NCBI RefSeq assembly: GCF_001704275.1
Contig: NZ_CP011533.1
Span: 4,712,001 to 4,776,000, forward strand
DNA: 64,000 nt
Reading direction: 5' to 3'
DNA from: Streptomyces noursei ATCC 11455
Lineage (GTDB): Bacteria; Actinomycetota; Actinomycetes; Streptomycetales; Streptomycetaceae
Shown here: in pieces, positions 14,950 to 23,223 of the stretch
Numbering within the stretch: the first letter of the stretch is position 1
Layout: each line of letters opens with the position of its first letter
Notes under the pieces: model-generated
The model's database searches: none
What the model saw: the letters and a program-made list of their open reading frames with translations, nothing else
What the model was told of the DNA's origin: nothing
Program-made: the position numbers and the translations under genes

Positions 14950-15520
14950 CCCCCACATCGTTCTCCCCGGTGACCGGCTCGCCCTCGGCCTGCCGCGCCA
15001 GGACATGCTGCCCACGTACCACCGGTGGGAGAACAACCCTCGGACGATCCTCGGCTACGGCAACCAGATGCCGCAGAGCTGGGAAGCCCGCGCCGCCGGT
15101 TGGGACGGGCAGGCCCGCAACGGGCAACGCCCCGCGTTCGAGGTCATCCGACTTGAGGACAACGAACCGGTCGGGATGACGGTCCTGTACGTCGACCAGG
15201 CCGTCCGCAATGCGGAATACATCATGCTCATCGCCCCCGAGGCGCGGGGGAAGGGCTATGCAGCCGAAGCGACCCTCCTGACGCTCGACTGGGCGTTCCA
15301 CATCAGCTCGCTGGACATGGTGTGGCTCAAGGTCCTTGAACCCAATCAGGCTGGCATCACGGCCTACGAGAAGGCCGGGTTCCGACCGGCCGGACGACTC
15401 CGGCGGTCGGGGTTCTGGCTCGGGCAGCGCGCCGACGAGCTGATCATGGATGCGCTGCCGGAGGACTTTCCTGGGCCTTCTGCCGTATCCGCTGCCGTCG
15501 GAGCTCGCACGTCCTCCTAA
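14942..15520 (+). CDS. GNAT acetyltransferase of the lasso cluster
   Basis: A 192-residue RimJ/RimL-like N-acetyltransferase. The acetyl-CoA motif is APEARGKGYAAEA, followed by WLKVLEPNQAGITAYEKAGF. The start is GTG 14942 with GGAGG seven bases upstream, overlapping the B gene by eight bases, so it is part of the operon. In Streptomyces albus the lasso peptide albusnodin is acetylated by a clustered acetyltransferase, and the gene order here matches. The likely target is Lys10 of the core; whether before or after cyclisation cannot be told. Confidence 0.85.
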   Translation: MSDPHIVLPGDRLALGLPRQDMLPTYHRWENNPRTILGYGNQMPQSWEARAAGWDGQARNGQRPAFEVIRLEDNEPVGMTVLYVDQAVRNAEYIMLIAPEARGKGYAAEATLLTLDWAFHISSLDMVWLKVLEPNQAGITAYEKAGFRPAGRLRRSGFWLGQRADELIMDALPEDFPGPSAVSAAVGARTSS

Positions 15521-15551
15521 GGTCAGAGCGGGCTGGCCACAATGCGAAAAG

Positions 15552-15588
15552 GCGCCTCCGATCCGGCACATGGCCGGATCGGAGGCGC
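15552..15588. terminator. Bidirectional terminator between lasso operon and immunity gene
   Basis: A perfect 16-bp stem with a 5-nt loop sits between two convergent genes. On the minus strand it is followed by TTTT, giving a classical intrinsic terminator for the leftward toxin-immunity operon. It can also stop the lasso operon. Confidence 0.85.
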
Positions 15589-15601
15589 GCCGCTGCACCC
15601 G

Positions 15602-16132
15602 CTAGATCCACGGGTTGCGCTCGTAGCTGGGTTCCTCGTCGGGGAAGTCTTCGGGGAATACCTCGCTCACGATGTCGCCCTGCAGGACACGCAGAAGGTA
15701 GCTCTCCACAGGGCCTTCGTACAGGTCGTATTCGTCGCCCCGGCCGATCACTGTGAGGACGGCCCACCGGTCCGGATCCTCATTCGGGATCAAGAAGCAC
15801 AGATCCGCGTTGTCCGTGCCTCCCCAACGAACAAGCTCGGACGGACTGGAGCCTCGCTCCATCAGCAGATCCCGGATCTCCGGACGCGTCTTTTCCATTG
15901 TGTCGCGTGCGGCCAGTGTCCGGTGGACCAGGTCCACGTTCTGATTCTCTGCTCCAGCGCGGTAGACACGCAAGAAGTCGTCGAACTTAGCGCCACCGAA
16001 GATGCCCACGAAACGCTTGAAGTGCTCAGGGAAAACCACACCGAGGCTCTTCTCCGCGTCGTCCCAATCGTTCAGGACCGGGCCTCCATCGCCATACGCG
16101 GGAAATGACGCCAAGAGATCCAGATCAGACAT
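15602..16132 (-). CDS. SMI1/KNR4 (SUKH) immunity protein
   Basis: A 176-residue acidic protein with SUKH-superfamily features: an N-terminal segment around VFPEHFKRFVGIFGGAKFDDF, then WAVLTVIGRGDEYDLYEG. SUKH proteins are standard immunity partners of polymorphic toxins and often neutralise nucleases. It lies ten bases downstream of the nuclease toxin gene on the same strand, the expected position for a cognate immunity gene. Confidence 0.85.
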   Translation of the reverse strand: MSDLDLLASFPAYGDGGPVLNDWDDAEKSLGVVFPEHFKRFVGIFGGAKFDDFLRVYRAGAENQNVDLVHRTLAARDTMEKTRPEIRDLLMERGSSPSELVRWGGTDNADLCFLIPNEDPDRWAVLTVIGRGDEYDLYEGPVESYLLRVLQGDIVSEVFPEDFPDEEPSYERNPWI

Positions 16133-16142
16133 GCCCCACCTA

Positions 16143-17456
16143 CTACTTGTTGATGATCGTCTGGTTGATGTTCAGCCCGGAGCCCGTCGCCTCGATGTGG
16201 ATACCGGCAGGGATGAGATCACCCGGATGTGCGTAGACAGGGGTAGCAAAGTAATCCACAGGCCCCTTGTTCTTCACGGTGTCATAGATTTGCAGCTCTA
16301 TGTCCTTCATGGCCTCGTTGTTGGCCTTGTCGTACATGATCGCAATGTTTGCTTCCGACCTGCCGTCGCCACCCAGGGACCGCGCTAGCAGGTGGCCGCG
16401 CGTGTGGTCCGCAGCTTCCCCTTCCCAGCCCGGTGGCTTCACCCGGCGGGAAGCTTTGGTACCGGTGTCGAGCATGTCTTGCGTGATCTTCGTTTCGACG
16501 CCGGTGGCCCGACCCATGCTGTCCAGTGGCTTGCAGTACGGGGGGATTGGCTTTTGAGGTGCCCGGCCTCCCCCTCCGCCGCCGCGCTCGACGCTGCGCA
16601 TCAGGGGCTGGCCGGTCGGACCGACAGGCCCTTCACCGGCCATCGCCAGGCGCGGGCCGCCCAAGTTGGGCAGCTGTATCTGAAGGTTGGGCAGTGAGAC
16701 GTTGAGGTGCCCCAAGCCGTCCAGCTTCATGTTGCCCAGGAGGTTCTTGACGCCGCCAGCGTCCACCACCGCCTTGACTCCGCGGGCGGCTCCGCCTGCG
16801 GCGCCGCCCATGAGCATGCCGGACACACCGGCGTCCTTGATCTCGGCGACGTTGATCCCGTGTTGGTCCCCGAGCAGGTTCCGACCGCCCTGGGCGACGA
16901 CCACGTCCACCGTGATCGACCCGATGCTGCCGATGGCAGCCGTCGCCAGCACCGTGCCGGCGATCTCGGCGACGGTTGCCGAGACGGCCACGCCTGCCGT
17001 ACTGGCAGCGGCGACGATCGCCTCGGTGGCACCCGCGGCGGCCACCTCACTGATACCGCCGGTGAAGATGGCCAGCGCCGTGCCGGCCACCAGCACCGCC
17101 CCGGCGATCTCCAGCTCGTGCTCGATCTTCTTCTTCGCCTCGGCGATCTGGTCGGCGAACTTGTCCAGCGCCTTGGCCATGTCCCGCGCGGCGGTGGCGA
17201 CGTCGTCAAGGTAGCCCTTGCCACCGCCGTGGTACTTCTTCCAGAACGCGCCGAACGCCTCGATGCCGGCGCCCTTGTTGTTGTCGATGACGTCCTGGGC
17301 CTTTTTGTGGCAGGCGGCCGTGCAGTCCTCTACATCGTCGGCGAAGGCGCGCCAGGCGCGGGCGGCTTCCCGGAGTTCGTCCTCGTCGCCCTCCGGCCAC
17401 CACATGCCCGTGAGGTCTTGGACGATCTCCTTGGCTTTGTCGGCAGCGCTCATCAC
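16143..17456 (-). CDS. Polymorphic toxin: WXG-type N-terminus with non-specific nuclease C-terminus
   Basis: A 437-residue protein. Residues 1-110 are helical and WXG100-like (TGMWWPEGDEDELREAARAW). Two long hydrophobic Ala/Gly-rich stretches follow at about 115-190 and 200-240. A Gly/Pro linker leads to a C-terminal DNA/RNA non-specific endonuclease domain with the motif DHTRGH starting at residue 350, then RSEANIAIMYDKANN. The N-terminus suggests export by a type VII (ESX) system. The start is GTG 17456, overlapping the preceding WXG100 stop (GTGA). Order WXG100, toxin, SUKH is typical of secreted antibacterial toxin loci; finding it in a phage is unusual. Confidence 0.85.
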   Translation of the reverse strand: MMSAADKAKEIVQDLTGMWWPEGDEDELREAARAWRAFADDVEDCTAACHKKAQDVIDNNKGAGIEAFGAFWKKYHGGGKGYLDDVATAARDMAKALDKFADQIAEAKKKIEHELEIAGAVLVAGTALAIFTGGISEVAAAGATEAIVAAASTAGVAVSATVAEIAGTVLATAAIGSIGSITVDVVVAQGGRNLLGDQHGINVAEIKDAGVSGMLMGGAAGGAARGVKAVVDAGGVKNLLGNMKLDGLGHLNVSLPNLQIQLPNLGGPRLAMAGEGPVGPTGQPLMRSVERGGGGGGRAPQKPIPPYCKPLDSMGRATGVETKITQDMLDTGTKASRRVKPPGWEGEAADHTRGHLLARSLGGDGRSEANIAIMYDKANNEAMKDIELQIYDTVKNKGPVDYFATPVYAHPGDLIPAGIHIEATGSGLNINQTIINK

Positions 17457-17770
17457 GCACCGCCCTTAAAGCCGGACTTGGCCGACCGGTCCGCCTCCTC
17501 ATGGTTGGCCGCCATGTCGTTCATGGCCTTGGTGATGCTGGACAGGCCCTTGACCAGGGCCGTGGTCGCTTTCTCGATCTCCGACCGATGTGGGGCGTAG
17601 ACGTGCTCGAACTTCTTGCCCTGCTCGTCACTGCCCCACGGTTCCCCCAGCCCGCCGAGCGCATGCCGGAGCTTGGCCGCCGCCCTCTCCAGGGCAACAG
17701 ACTCCCGGTGGAACGTCGGAGCGGCGGACTTGAGTTGGTCAGTGTCTATGTCAAAGCCGTCGCCAGCCAT
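17453..17770 (-). CDS. WXG100-like type VII secretion partner
   Basis: A 105-residue helical-hairpin protein. The turn motif is GEPWGSDEQGKKF (W-G-S in place of W-x-G) and the rest is heptad-like. ESAT-6/WXG100 relatives pair with larger ESX substrates and may act as targeting partner or chaperone. ATG 17770 has GGAGG upstream. It is coupled to the toxin gene by a 4-bp overlap. Confidence 0.82.
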   Translation of the reverse strand: MAGDGFDIDTDQLKSAAPTFHRESVALERAAAKLRHALGGLGEPWGSDEQGKKFEHVYAPHRSEIEKATTALVKGLSSITKAMNDMAANHEEADRSAKSGFKGGA

Positions 17771-17937
17771 GCCTTGCCTCCCCCTTGGCCCTCGCCTCGT
17801 AACCGTCGCGAGCCGGTGCGCTACTCCCGGCTCCAGGTGGCGACGATCGCATACAGCACTGACAACAGCCCTGGTGGGAGCGCAATCCAGCCACAGAGAA
17901 GCGCTGCCCGAGGGGCTAACCCCGGACACGACTGCGG

Positions 17938-17966
17938 CCCCCCACCGGCCGGAAGCCGGTAGGGGG
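17938..17966. terminator. Hairpin terminator at the end of the phage late operon
   Basis: Arms CCCCCCACCGGC and GCCGGTAGGGGG pair with one mismatch around a 5-nt loop. It lies just downstream of the last lysis gene (leftward) and upstream of the cargo toxin operon, so it should separate late-gene from cargo transcription. Confidence 0.65.
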
Positions 17967-17990
17967 TCATTCACCGATGGCTTGATTCGA

Positions 17991-18212
17991 TCACCTTTGA
18001 ATGTCGTCACGGAGCTGGATCTTGTGCGTGGGTGTGACACGTTGGTGGGCACCAAGGCCCAGCCAGACGGAAGCAAGGGCGACGCCGGCACCGATCACGG
18101 CTTCGTTGACCGCGATGTCGGCCAGAGCCGGCACGGCGGTCCCGAGGAGGGACAGCAGGGCGACGATGATCGAGCGGACCATCACTGGGTTGTTGCGGAG
18201 GGTCTCGCGCAC
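17991..18212 (-). CDS. Putative holin with two TM segments
   Basis: A 73-residue protein with two hydrophobic helices (VRSIIVALLSLLGTAVPALA and VIGAGVALASVWLGLGAH) and a charged C-terminal tail (THKIQLRDDIQR). GTG start with GGAG five bases upstream. Size, topology and position directly after the endolysin and second lysis gene make it a holin candidate. Confidence 0.7.
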   Translation of the reverse strand: MRETLRNNPVMVRSIIVALLSLLGTAVPALADIAVNEAVIGAGVALASVWLGLGAHQRVTPTHKIQLRDDIQR

Positions 18213-18231
18213 GTGGGCTCCATGGGTGTGG

Positions 18232-18468
18232 TTAGGGAAGGGCGCGGAGGAGTTCGGCCGCTGCTGTGCCGAGGGCGGTGAGTAGGGCCAGGGGCAGGGC
18301 GTACTTCCAGCGCTCCAGCGCTCGGAGGCGGTCTTCGTGGTCGGTGAGGGTGCCGCGGACGCTTTCGGAGTTCTGGACGACGGAGCGCACGTCTTCGCGG
18401 AGGCCGACGACCTCGTCGTAGATCTCGCGGGCGCCGATCGTCACGCCGAGGGGGTCGCGGTTGCTCAT
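18232..18468 (-). CDS. Putative lysis accessory protein / second holin
   Basis: A 78-residue protein: a coiled-coil-like N-terminus (YDEVVGLREDVRSVVQNSES, LTDHEDRLRALERW) and one C-terminal TM helix (YALPLALLTALGTAAAELL). This layout resembles XhlA-like lysis proteins. The ATG overlaps the endolysin stop (ATGA), so the lysis genes are translationally coupled. Confidence 0.65.
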   Translation of the reverse strand: MSNRDPLGVTIGAREIYDEVVGLREDVRSVVQNSESVRGTLTDHEDRLRALERWKYALPLALLTALGTAAAELLRALP

Positions 18469-19784
18469 CGCATCAGCCTCCGCCAGGTGATCGGCCCGAC
18501 GTTGCCGTCGGCGTCGGTGCCGCGCCAGCCCTGGTCGCGCTGGAACGCCTTCACACCGGCGCGGGTGGTGTGGCCGTAGTAGGCAGACGCGCCGTAGGTG
18601 AGGTAGCGGCCGTAGCTGTGTCGGATGAGGGCATGGTCGACCTTCAGGACGGCCGGGCCGCGGGCGCCGTAGCGGACGGCCGCGCGGCCGGGGAACGGCG
18701 GTGTGGTCTGCGGCTTGGCGTGGATGCCTCCGCCGAGGAGGCGGCGGAGGGACGTGGGGCCGGGGATGCCGTCGGCGTCCGGGCCGCGGAAGCCGAGGGA
18801 GCGCTGCCAGGCGGCGTAGGCGCGGGTGTCCGCGTCGGTCCAGGTGGGGCCGGGGCCTATGCGGTAGTAGCCGCCGAAGCCGTGGGCGACGAGGGCCTGG
18901 CCGACGGTCGTGATGTGGCTCCCATGTCCGCCGGGGCCGTAGGTCTTGCCGCCGATCTGGCTGTTCTGTGGGCGGTGAGGCTTGGTCGGTGGGCGGGGCT
19001 TGGCCGGGTTGGCCGGCTTCGCACTCTCGTGATCGTTGCGGTCGGGGACGGTGATCCGGTCGCCGGGGTGAATGACGTTCGGGTTCCGGATCTGGGGGTT
19101 GGCGGTGAGGAGCGCTCCGAGCGAGACCCCCGCGGCTGCGGCGATAGCCCCCAGGGTCTGCCCGGCCTTCACCGTCCAGGTGGGGCCGGAGGGCCGGGCG
19201 TGGTTGCCGCCGGTTCCCGGTGCGGCCTGGAAGAGGCTGGCCGGGTCGATGGCGCCGGGGTCCCAGTGGTCGTTGCCGGGAACGTGGCAGTGGCCGTAGT
19301 GGCCACCCTCGGCGTGCCAGACGGTGCGGTCCCGGTTGGTTGCGGCATACGCGGTACGTGCCGGGCCGCCCATGGGGAAGGTGTCGGGGACGCCCCAGGA
19401 GCGGATGGCGGACATCAGCGACCGGAAGTTCGGGCCGGGGCGCCAGTAGTCGGTGAACGGTCGGGAGGCGCGGGCCAGGACCTCGATCTGAATGCACACG
19501 CGGCCGGTGCGGTTGGTGCGGCTGGACCCGTCGTTGCGCAGGGCACGGGCCGACTCGTCCAGCGGTCCGAACTGGCCGAGGCGGTCGGTGGTCGGGTCGT
19601 AGAGGATGTGCGGCTGGGCGGCGATCTGGGTCAAGTACTGGGCGACGCTATCGAATGCCTGGTCGCCGGCACTGCTCTCGGTGGTGTGCCACACCACGCG
19701 TCCGGGGCGTCCGGGCGAGTCCATGGCTCCGCCGATGGAGCCGCTGCCCAGGCGTTCGACGCCGGGTATCCAGGTCGTGCCCAT
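18465..19784 (-). CDS. Endolysin: amidase, LysM and two peptidoglycan-binding domains
   Basis: A 439-residue modular lysin. Residues about 1-190 form an N-acetylmuramoyl-L-alanine amidase (PGRP-like) domain with VVWHTTESSAG, HILYD and GGHYGHCHVPGNDHWDPG supplying zinc-ligand His. A LysM module follows (WTVKAGQTLGAIAAAAGVS to HPGDRITVP). Two C-terminal peptidoglycan-binding domains end at GIPGPTSLRRLL and GNVGPITWRRLMR. It has no signal peptide, so release should depend on the adjacent holins. Confidence 0.9.
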   Translation of the reverse strand: MGTTWIPGVERLGSGSIGGAMDSPGRPGRVVWHTTESSAGDQAFDSVAQYLTQIAAQPHILYDPTTDRLGQFGPLDESARALRNDGSSRTNRTGRVCIQIEVLARASRPFTDYWRPGPNFRSLMSAIRSWGVPDTFPMGGPARTAYAATNRDRTVWHAEGGHYGHCHVPGNDHWDPGAIDPASLFQAAPGTGGNHARPSGPTWTVKAGQTLGAIAAAAGVSLGALLTANPQIRNPNVIHPGDRITVPDRNDHESAKPANPAKPRPPTKPHRPQNSQIGGKTYGPGGHGSHITTVGQALVAHGFGGYYRIGPGPTWTDADTRAYAAWQRSLGFRGPDADGIPGPTSLRRLLGGGIHAKPQTTPPFPGRAAVRYGARGPAVLKVDHALIRHSYGRYLTYGASAYYGHTTRAGVKAFQRDQGWRGTDADGNVGPITWRRLMR

Positions 19785-19900
19785 GGGTGCTGTCCTCCAT
19801 GTCTCTTCCGTGCCAGCCGGATTCCTGGCGTCAGGACGGCAGGCGTGAAGATGGCCCCGAGGTACTCCTCGGGGCCGGGTGCGTGTAGGTCGTGCGGTGG

Positions 19901-20101
19901 TCAGTCCGCGTCGGGTGGCTGGTAGCGCAGGCTGTATTCGAGGGTGGCGAGACGGCCGTCGATGCGGCTCACTCGGCTTGAGAGTGCGGGGACTTGGGGA
20001 TCCGGGGTGGTGGGCCGGAATTGGGAGCGGCCCTCGACGATGCGTAGGCGGCGTTCGATGGCGGCCAGGCGGTCGAGGAGGTCTGCGGGGAGGCGAGCCA
20101 T
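19901..20101 (-). CDS. Small phage hypothetical protein, coiled-coil-like
   Basis: A 66-residue charged protein (LPADLLDRLAAIERRLRIVEG, SSRVSRIDGRLATLEYSLRY) with heptad-like Leu/Ile spacing. It lies between the tail genes and the endolysin on the late strand. Possibly a minor tail or fibre-associated protein; no family recognised. Confidence 0.6.
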   Translation of the reverse strand: MARLPADLLDRLAAIERRLRIVEGRSQFRPTTPDPQVPALSSRVSRIDGRLATLEYSLRYQPPDAD

Positions 20102-20117
20102 GGCAACTCCCGTGTGT

Positions 20118-21224
20118 CTAGGCAGGGTTGAGATAGAGGCGGGCGGTTTCCGGGGTGGTGCGGTCCGGTGGTGTGACGGCCATGCCGACGAGCCGGTAGC
20201 GCATGGAGGCGCCGTCGGGATGCCAGGCGTCGTGGATCCGCAGCCGGATGGTGGCGCCGAGCATCGCGGGGGTGATCGGCGTGGCGTCGAGTTGGACGGT
20301 GATCTCCGGGATGGGGTCGGTGTTCCAGGCGTCGGCGAGGTCGTGGCGGGCGTGTTCGTCGAGGGTGGCGGTCTGCTCGACGGTCAGGTGATCGCTGGAT
20401 CCGTCCAGCCGCGGCCAACCGTCCTCGATGGCCGTGAGCAGGGGCGGGGGCTGGGAGATCAGGGGGTAGGTCGTCTCGTCGCCCTTGGGGGTGGGGGTGG
20501 CGCCGCGGCTGGTCCAGTGGGTGGCCTTACCGGTGGCGTCCTCGGGCAGCTTGTGCTGGAGCACGGGGCCGGGGTGGTCCAGGACGATCTCGGTGTAGGC
20601 GGAGCGGATGCGTGGGTAGCCGAGGAGCAGTTCGCGGACGCGGCGCCCCGTCTCGTCGCGTCGGCCGCGGGCGCGCCACTCGAAGCCGTTCTCGACGCGG
20701 GAGAGCTGGTCGAGGAGGTCGAGGTAGCGCGGGAGGTCGTGCCATTCGTAGGTGCGGTCGCGGAGTACGCCACTGACGGCGTCACCGATGGCCACCAGGC
20801 CGATGTCGGCGCCGGGCCCTTCCTGCACTCTGTCCAGGAGGGCACGGGCGATGGCGAGTTGATCGGTCTGCACGAACGGCGGGATCGGGGAGTCGAGTTC
20901 CCGGCGCGCCAAGTAGGAGTCGAAGGTCGCGGCCTGGAGGGCCAGGGTCATGGGCTCGTTGCGGGAGGCCGACGTCGGGATGCGTTGCCAGACGATGCCG
21001 CCCCACCAGATTTCACGGTCACGCTCAACCCACACGGCGGTGCGTGCGGGGATGGTGGCCGATCGGGCGCGGGCGGCGGCGTGGGGGTCGGGGAGCGCGA
21101 TCTGGGCCGAGAGCTGGCCGGTCTTGCCGATCCAGTCGTCGAGTTCGAGCTGGGTGGCGGGGAGCACGTCCAGGAGCTGGTCGGTCACCAGGTCGGTGAA
21201 GATGAGGCGGTACGCGACGGTCAC
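20118..21224 (-). CDS. Minor tail protein, Gp37-like/tail-associated
   Basis: A 368-residue protein starting with VTVAYRLIFTDLVTDQLLDVLPATQLELDDW and VWVERDREIWWGGIVWQ. It resembles the siphovirus Gp37-like proteins encoded after the distal tail gene in actinophages, probably part of the tail-tip hub. The start is GTG 21224 with GGGAGG seven bases upstream; the frame extends to an ATG at 21242. Confidence 0.7.
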   Translation of the reverse strand: MTVAYRLIFTDLVTDQLLDVLPATQLELDDWIGKTGQLSAQIALPDPHAAARARSATIPARTAVWVERDREIWWGGIVWQRIPTSASRNEPMTLALQAATFDSYLARRELDSPIPPFVQTDQLAIARALLDRVQEGPGADIGLVAIGDAVSGVLRDRTYEWHDLPRYLDLLDQLSRVENGFEWRARGRRDETGRRVRELLLGYPRIRSAYTEIVLDHPGPVLQHKLPEDATGKATHWTSRGATPTPKGDETTYPLISQPPPLLTAIEDGWPRLDGSSDHLTVEQTATLDEHARHDLADAWNTDPIPEITVQLDATPITPAMLGATIRLRIHDAWHPDGASMRYRLVGMAVTPPDRTTPETARLYLNPA

Positions 21225-21257
21225 CGGCCGACCTCCCGTCACTGGTGGGGCTGGTGA

Positions 21258-22286
21258 TCAGGTGGCCGGGTAGGAGACGCCGTCGAAGGAGACCCACTTG
21301 GGCAACTCGTCGGTGGCCGGCGTATTGGGATTGCCGGACATGCAGTACAGCTCTCCGTTGGCCTTGATCTCCAGGCGGCAGGTCTCGTACTGCGCGATGC
21401 GGTTCCGGGCCGCGGCGAAGGTGAAGATGCCGCCCCCGTAAGGGCGCAGCCCCTCGGGTATGCGGGCGATCAGCTGGTCGGGCCAGATCCATTCAGCCAA
21501 GCCGGGCCGCTTCTCTGCCCGGCCCCTCAGATAGACGACGCCCCCGATGCGGCGGATGTGGCAAGGGGCGTAGCTGACGTTCTGGACGGCTCCGCCGAAT
21601 GACAAGGGCTGCCAGCCAGTGTCCTCCAGGGGACTGCCCCAGCTCTGGCCGTTGAAGCGTTCCAGGGCTCGGCCGTTGTCCCGGTACTGCCCGGCGTAGC
21701 GGCCGGCCGCCGTGCCCGCGGGGACGATGCCGCCGACGGCCACGGTGGGGAGACGTCGATCGCGTAGGGCGCTGCCCCAGTCGATGCCCCCGCTGCCCGC
21801 CGACGCCCCGGCCGGAACCGCGATCTCGTACAACGGGATCGCGCACGGCGGGACTTCGGGAGGCTTGGGGCGGGGGTCGGGGATGCCCTGGAGGATTTCG
21901 ACCGTGGCTTCGGTCCGGCCGCTGGAGTCGTAGGGGTCGTCGTAGACGCGCAGGGCGACCAGGTCGACGCGGGGGTTGGTGGCGTCGCCGTTCTCGACGG
22001 TCAGGTGGACCGGGCTGTCGACGAGCACCGGGTAGGCGCCCTGTTCAAGGGTTCCTTGTACGACGGCCCGCCCGCCGAGGATGCGGCAGGTCATAGGGCC
22101 GGTGCGGTACAGGCGCAGCCCGCCGATCACGGCCTCGTCGCCGCCGGCGCCGGGGAGGACTCCGGGGTCGGTCTGCCACTCGCCGACGGGCGTCATCGTC
22201 CCGAGCGGCACGCGGCGGGTGTCCTCGCGAGTCTGCCCTCCGGCGCTGTCGCCTCGGGTGGTGAGCCATGCGGCGCGTACCGCCAT
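21258..22286 (-). CDS. Tail fibre / receptor-binding protein candidate
   Basis: A 342-residue protein with a conserved N-terminal half (TCRILGGRAVVQGTLEQGAYPVLVDSPVHLTVENGD, RVDLVALRVYDDPYD) and a variable Gly-rich C-terminal half (WQPLSFGGAVQNVSYAPCHIRRIGGVVYLRGRA). This pattern is typical of actinophage tail-tip proteins in which the C-terminus contacts the host. It lies in the tail-tip gene block between Dit and the Gp37-like gene. Confidence 0.7.
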   Translation of the reverse strand: MAVRAAWLTTRGDSAGGQTREDTRRVPLGTMTPVGEWQTDPGVLPGAGGDEAVIGGLRLYRTGPMTCRILGGRAVVQGTLEQGAYPVLVDSPVHLTVENGDATNPRVDLVALRVYDDPYDSSGRTEATVEILQGIPDPRPKPPEVPPCAIPLYEIAVPAGASAGSGGIDWGSALRDRRLPTVAVGGIVPAGTAAGRYAGQYRDNGRALERFNGQSWGSPLEDTGWQPLSFGGAVQNVSYAPCHIRRIGGVVYLRGRAEKRPGLAEWIWPDQLIARIPEGLRPYGGGIFTFAAARNRIAQYETCRLEIKANGELYCMSGNPNTPATDELPKWVSFDGVSYPAT

Positions 22287-22311
22287 CGTGTTCTCTCCTC
22301 GGGGTGGGTGG

Positions 22312-23214
22312 TTACCAGTAGGCGTCGCGCCAGGTCACGTTCACGGTGCCGGTGGTGTTGGCGAGGGACTGGTCGCGGAGGGCGAGGGTGTTCTCGCCCG
22401 GGGCCAGGACGAAGGTGCGTTCGGGGCTGCTGTCGGCCGTGGCCGTGTGGAGGCGGGAGGCGCCCGGGCCGAGCTGGACCGTGCCGGCGACGGAGTCCAC
22501 GGTCAGGGGCTCGCCGGCGGCGAGCGTCAGGTCGTAGGCGAGGGAGCGGCCGGTCTGCTGGTGCGTGAGGACCGGGCGATCGAGCGGGCCGGTGAAGGTG
22601 ATGTGGGGGTGGACCGGGGCGGTGCCCGCGTTCACGGCGGTGATGCGTCCGGTGGATCCTGGCTGCCCCCACTCCAGGCCGGTGTCCGCTCCGCTCCCCC
22701 AGTCCAGTTCGCCGATCTTGCCGAACATCGGGCGTTCCCAGGCCAGCCCCGGCTCGCGTTGGGGTACGAGCGTCCACAGGCTGTGGGCAGTGATGCCGTA
22801 GCGCCGCGGATCGGTCGCCTCGAATTGCAGGGCGGCGGTGGCCTGGGTGATGCCACTGGCGGCGTAGAAGCGGTCCACGGGAAGGTTTCGCCGGATGCAC
22901 CGGGCGAAAGCCACCAGGGGGCCGCGCTCGTCGAGATCGACGACGAGTTCGGCCTCGGTGTCCCGCACGGCCGTGGCCGCGTTCAGCTCCGCCACGGCCG
23001 CGCCGATCTCGCCGCGGGCCCGGATCGATATCCCCTCGACGGTGATGGTGCGGGGCTGGGCCAGCAGACGGCCGGGCCAGGCTCCGTGGGCGTCCGGCTG
23101 GAGGGTGTCGGCGGCGTCCAGGGCTGGGAGGTCTTCCCAGCCAGTGAGGGTCTGCCAGCCGAACCGGGAGTGATCGAGGACCAGGCCGCGGAAGGTGATG
23201 AGGGGCTTGGGCAC
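22312..23214 (-). CDS. Distal tail protein (Dit-like)
   Basis: A 300-residue siphovirus tail protein directly downstream of the tape measure gene. The N-terminal segment (LITFRGLVLDH ... GWEDLPALDA and LAQPRTITVEGISIRA) fits the phage-tail N-terminal ring domain; the C-terminal part is beta-rich, ending TGTVNVTWRDAYW. Dit forms the hexameric ring joining the tail tube to the tip. Confidence 0.8.
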   Translation of the reverse strand: MPKPLITFRGLVLDHSRFGWQTLTGWEDLPALDAADTLQPDAHGAWPGRLLAQPRTITVEGISIRARGEIGAAVAELNAATAVRDTEAELVVDLDERGPLVAFARCIRRNLPVDRFYAASGITQATAALQFEATDPRRYGITAHSLWTLVPQREPGLAWERPMFGKIGELDWGSGADTGLEWGQPGSTGRITAVNAGTAPVHPHITFTGPLDRPVLTHQQTGRSLAYDLTLAAGEPLTVDSVAGTVQLGPGASRLHTATADSSPERTFVLAPGENTLALRDQSLANTTGTVNVTWRDAYW

Positions 23215-23223
23215 GGTGTCACC

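Noticed and set aside
15552..15588. Second attachment site or transposon end near the lasso cluster
   Set aside because: The strong inverted repeat is a terminator: short loop, T tract on the minus strand, and position between convergent genes.
18570..19925. Plus-strand 451-residue frame across the endolysin
   Set aside because: Gly/Val/Ala-rich shadow; the minus-strand endolysin has clear amidase and LysM domains.
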